A stretch of DNA of 5,930 bases from Gammaproteobacteria bacterium (GTDB taxonomy: Bacteria; Pseudomonadota; Gammaproteobacteria; Eutrophobiales; Eutrophobiaceae), in assembly GCA_003645215.1 (NCBI GenBank), contig QNEM01000135.1, positions 1 through 5,930 of the forward strand, written 5' to 3'. This document shows, piece by piece, positions 4,097 to 5,930 of this stretch (position 1 is the stretch's first letter; each line of letters begins with the position of its first letter). A model generated the notes under the pieces. That model ran no database searches, was not told the DNA's origin, and saw only the letters and a list, made by a program, of their open reading frames with translations. Made by a program: the position numbers and the translations under genes.

Positions 4097-5930
4097 ATGA
4101 ACAAGAAGCAGGATAATCAAAAAGAAATTTCTTCTCCCTTGGCTATCGTTGGTGTCGGCTGCCTGTTTCCAAAGGCAGGTGATGTGAATGAATATTGGTC
4201 TAATATCCGGGAAGGTGTCGATGCCATTACAGACATTCCTGATTCACACTGGAATCCTGAAGATTATTTTGATTCAAATCAAAAAACACCAGACATGACC
4301 TACGCTCGCCGCGGTGGCTTTATCGACCCGGTTGATTTCAACCCACTGCAATACGGCATGAGTCCAAAAAATATTGAAGCCACCGATACCACGCAATTGC
4401 TTGGCATGATGGTCGCCAGGCAAGCCTTGTTAGATGCAGGTTATTCCACCGGCAAAGATGCCGGAGATGGCAAGGAATTTGATCGCGATCGCACCAGTGT
4501 CATCATGGGCGTTACTGGCACACTGGAACTGGTCATTCCTCTTGGTGCCAGATTAGGTCATCCGATCTGGCGTGAGGCATTGGCAGATGCCGGCGTTGAT
4601 CCAGAAACGGCTGAAGATGTCGTACAACGAATCTCCGATAGCTATGTACCATGGCAGGAAAATTCATTCCCGGGATTATTAGGTAATGTTGCCGCAGGGC
4701 GAATTGCCAATCGCTTTGATCTGGGCGGAACCAACTGTGTTGTTGATGCCGCCTGTGCAAGTTCACTCAGTGCTATCCATATGGCATCGCTGGAACTACA
4801 GTCCGGTCGTTCAGACATGGCCATTGCCGGTGGACTGGATACCTTCAACGATATCTTCATGTATATGTGTTTCAGCAAAACACCGGCACTCTCACCTACA
4901 GGTAATAGTCGACCCTTCGCGGCGGGCGGTGATGGCACCATCATCGGTGAAGGCATGGGCGTGGTCATATTAAAACGTCTTGAAGATGCAAAACAGGATG
5001 GCGATAAAATCTATGCGGTGATCAAAGGCATCGGCACCTCCAGCGATGGACGTGGAAATGCCATCTATGCTCCCAGTGCAGCAGGTCAAACCAAGGCATT
5101 GGAAGATGCCTATACACAGGCCGATGTCACTCCAGATACCATCGAACTAATTGAAGCACATGGCACCGGGACCTCGGTCGGCGATGCCGTAGAAGCAGAA
5201 GCACTGGAAAACGTTTACCGGAAGGCAAATGCAGAAGACACCTGGTGTGCCCTTGGTTCTGTCAAATCCATGATCGGCCATACCAAATCTGCTGCCGGTG
5301 TTGCCGGAATGATCAAGGCGATATCAGCACTGAAACACAAAGTATTACCACCGACCATCAAGGTCGACCAACCGCTTGAGCCATTACAACCTGGCAAGGC
5401 ACCGATGTATGTAAATACCATCAAGCGTCCCTGGGTTGCCAACGAATCACATCCAAGACGCGCAGCGTTGAGCGCCTTTGGTTTTGGTGGCAGTAATTTT
5501 CATTGTGTACTGGAAGAAGCTGAAGACAATGACGCAGAGATCGACTGGGATGGTCACGTACTTATTATCGCCTTGAGTGCGGACACAAAAGATGAACTCA
5601 GCAAGCAACTAACAAATATCGATACCAGTAAAGCATGGTCAGAACATCGTGCCTTTGCTGCAGAATCCTGTGCGGAATTTGATGCGAAAAAAATGCATCG
5701 CCTGACACTCGTAATCGAAAGAGATAAAACAGATCTGCCGACCTTGATTCATAATGCCGTAAAGATGCTGTCAGAAAATAATGATAAGGATTTCTGGCAA
5801 TTGCCTATTGGAATTAGTTATGCAACAGGTGATCACAATTCAAAATCAAACATGAACAAAACCGGACTGTTGTTCCCGGGACAAGGAACACAGTATGTCG
5901 GAATGCTGCGCGATCTTGCCTGCCAGTTCC
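4097..5930 (+). CDS. PfaA-like multidomain synthase: ketosynthase plus start of acyltransferase (3' end outside window)
   Basis: The frame stays open to the window end, giving 611 codons of a larger protein. Residues about 15-475 are a complete beta-ketoacyl synthase. It opens with PLAIVGVGCLFP, and the catalytic Cys220 lies in VVDAACASSLSA. His355 is in IEAHGTGTSVGD and His395 in GSVKSMIGHTKSAAG; the domain closes with SAFGFGGSNFHCVLEE. The Cys-His-His triad is intact, so it should catalyse decarboxylative Claisen condensation. A linker (about 480-585) contains WQLPIGISY, which resembles the KS-AT linker of PfaA from PUFA synthases as I remember it. GLLFPGQGTQYVGM (588-601) starts a malonyl-type acyltransferase; its active-site Ser lies beyond the window. 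ACP and reductase domains cannot be seen. Pairing with pfaD supports a PUFA or secondary-lipid synthase, though another iterative type I polyketide synthase remains possible. An alternative start is at 4082. Confidence 0.93.
   Translation, partial: MNKKQDNQKEISSPLAIVGVGCLFPKAGDVNEYWSNIREGVDAITDIPDSHWNPEDYFDSNQKTPDMTYARRGGFIDPVDFNPLQYGMSPKNIEATDTTQLLGMMVARQALLDAGYSTGKDAGDGKEFDRDRTSVIMGVTGTLELVIPLGARLGHPIWREALADAGVDPETAEDVVQRISDSYVPWQENSFPGLLGNVAAGRIANRFDLGGTNCVVDAACASSLSAIHMASLELQSGRSDMAIAGGLDTFNDIFMYMCFSKTPALSPTGNSRPFAAGGDGTIIGEGMGVVILKRLEDAKQDGDKIYAVIKGIGTSSDGRGNAIYAPSAAGQTKALEDAYTQADVTPDTIELIEAHGTGTSVGDAVEAEALENVYRKANAEDTWCALGSVKSMIGHTKSAAGVAGMIKAISALKHKVLPPTIKVDQPLEPLQPGKAPMYVNTIKRPWVANESHPRRAALSAFGFGGSNFHCVLEEAEDNDAEIDWDGHVLIIALSADTKDELSKQLTNIDTSKAWSEHRAFAAESCAEFDAKKMHRLTLVIERDKTDLPTLIHNAVKMLSENNDKDFWQLPIGISYATGDHNSKSNMNKTGLLFPGQGTQYVGMLRDLACQF

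Noticed and set aside
4533..5442. Several frames of 75-108 codons on both strands within the ketosynthase gene
   Set aside because: They are shadows of the strongly supported KS reading frame, which carries the full catalytic triad.

Overview
This window looks like a gammaproteobacterial chromosome segment of moderate GC content. The evidence is a GroEL tail ending in Gly-Gly-Met repeats, followed by a factor-independent terminator, and PfaD and PfaA-like proteins that resemble those of marine gammaproteobacterial polyunsaturated fatty acid (PUFA) synthases. The species cannot be named from sequence alone.

Layout: positions 1-111 are the end of groEL (+ strand), closed by a strong hairpin terminator at 152-178. 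Positions 183-499 hold no convincing gene but contain a dense series of inverted repeats, including a nearly gap-free three-way junction at 364-446. It is best described as a structured repeat or non-autonomous element. A small two-helix membrane protein gene lies on the - strand at 570-866, with a TTG or internal ATG start. Positions 867-1319 are mostly non-coding, with candidate promoters facing outward on each side. A class I SAM-dependent methyltransferase follows at 1320-2168 (+), then a 210-nt leader with a TATAAT box.

The right-hand part (2379 to the window end) is the beginning of a PUFA-synthase or secondary-lipid type biosynthetic locus. It holds a complete pfaD-type enoyl reductase and, overlapping or directly abutting it, a large multidomain synthase. 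That synthase has an intact ketosynthase (Cys-His-His) followed by the first residues of an acyltransferase domain, and it is cut by the window edge. The two genes are translationally close and very probably co-transcribed. The ketosynthase and acyltransferase would build the acyl chain on downstream carrier domains, and PfaD would reduce enoyl intermediates in trans. The methyltransferase lies just upstream on the same strand and could modify a product, but this is only a neighbourhood argument.

The order pfaD first, then a KS-AT synthase, differs from the classical pfaA-B-C-D order for EPA/DHA. This makes an atypical PUFA or secondary-lipid synthase a reasonable hypothesis. The product cannot be determined from this window.
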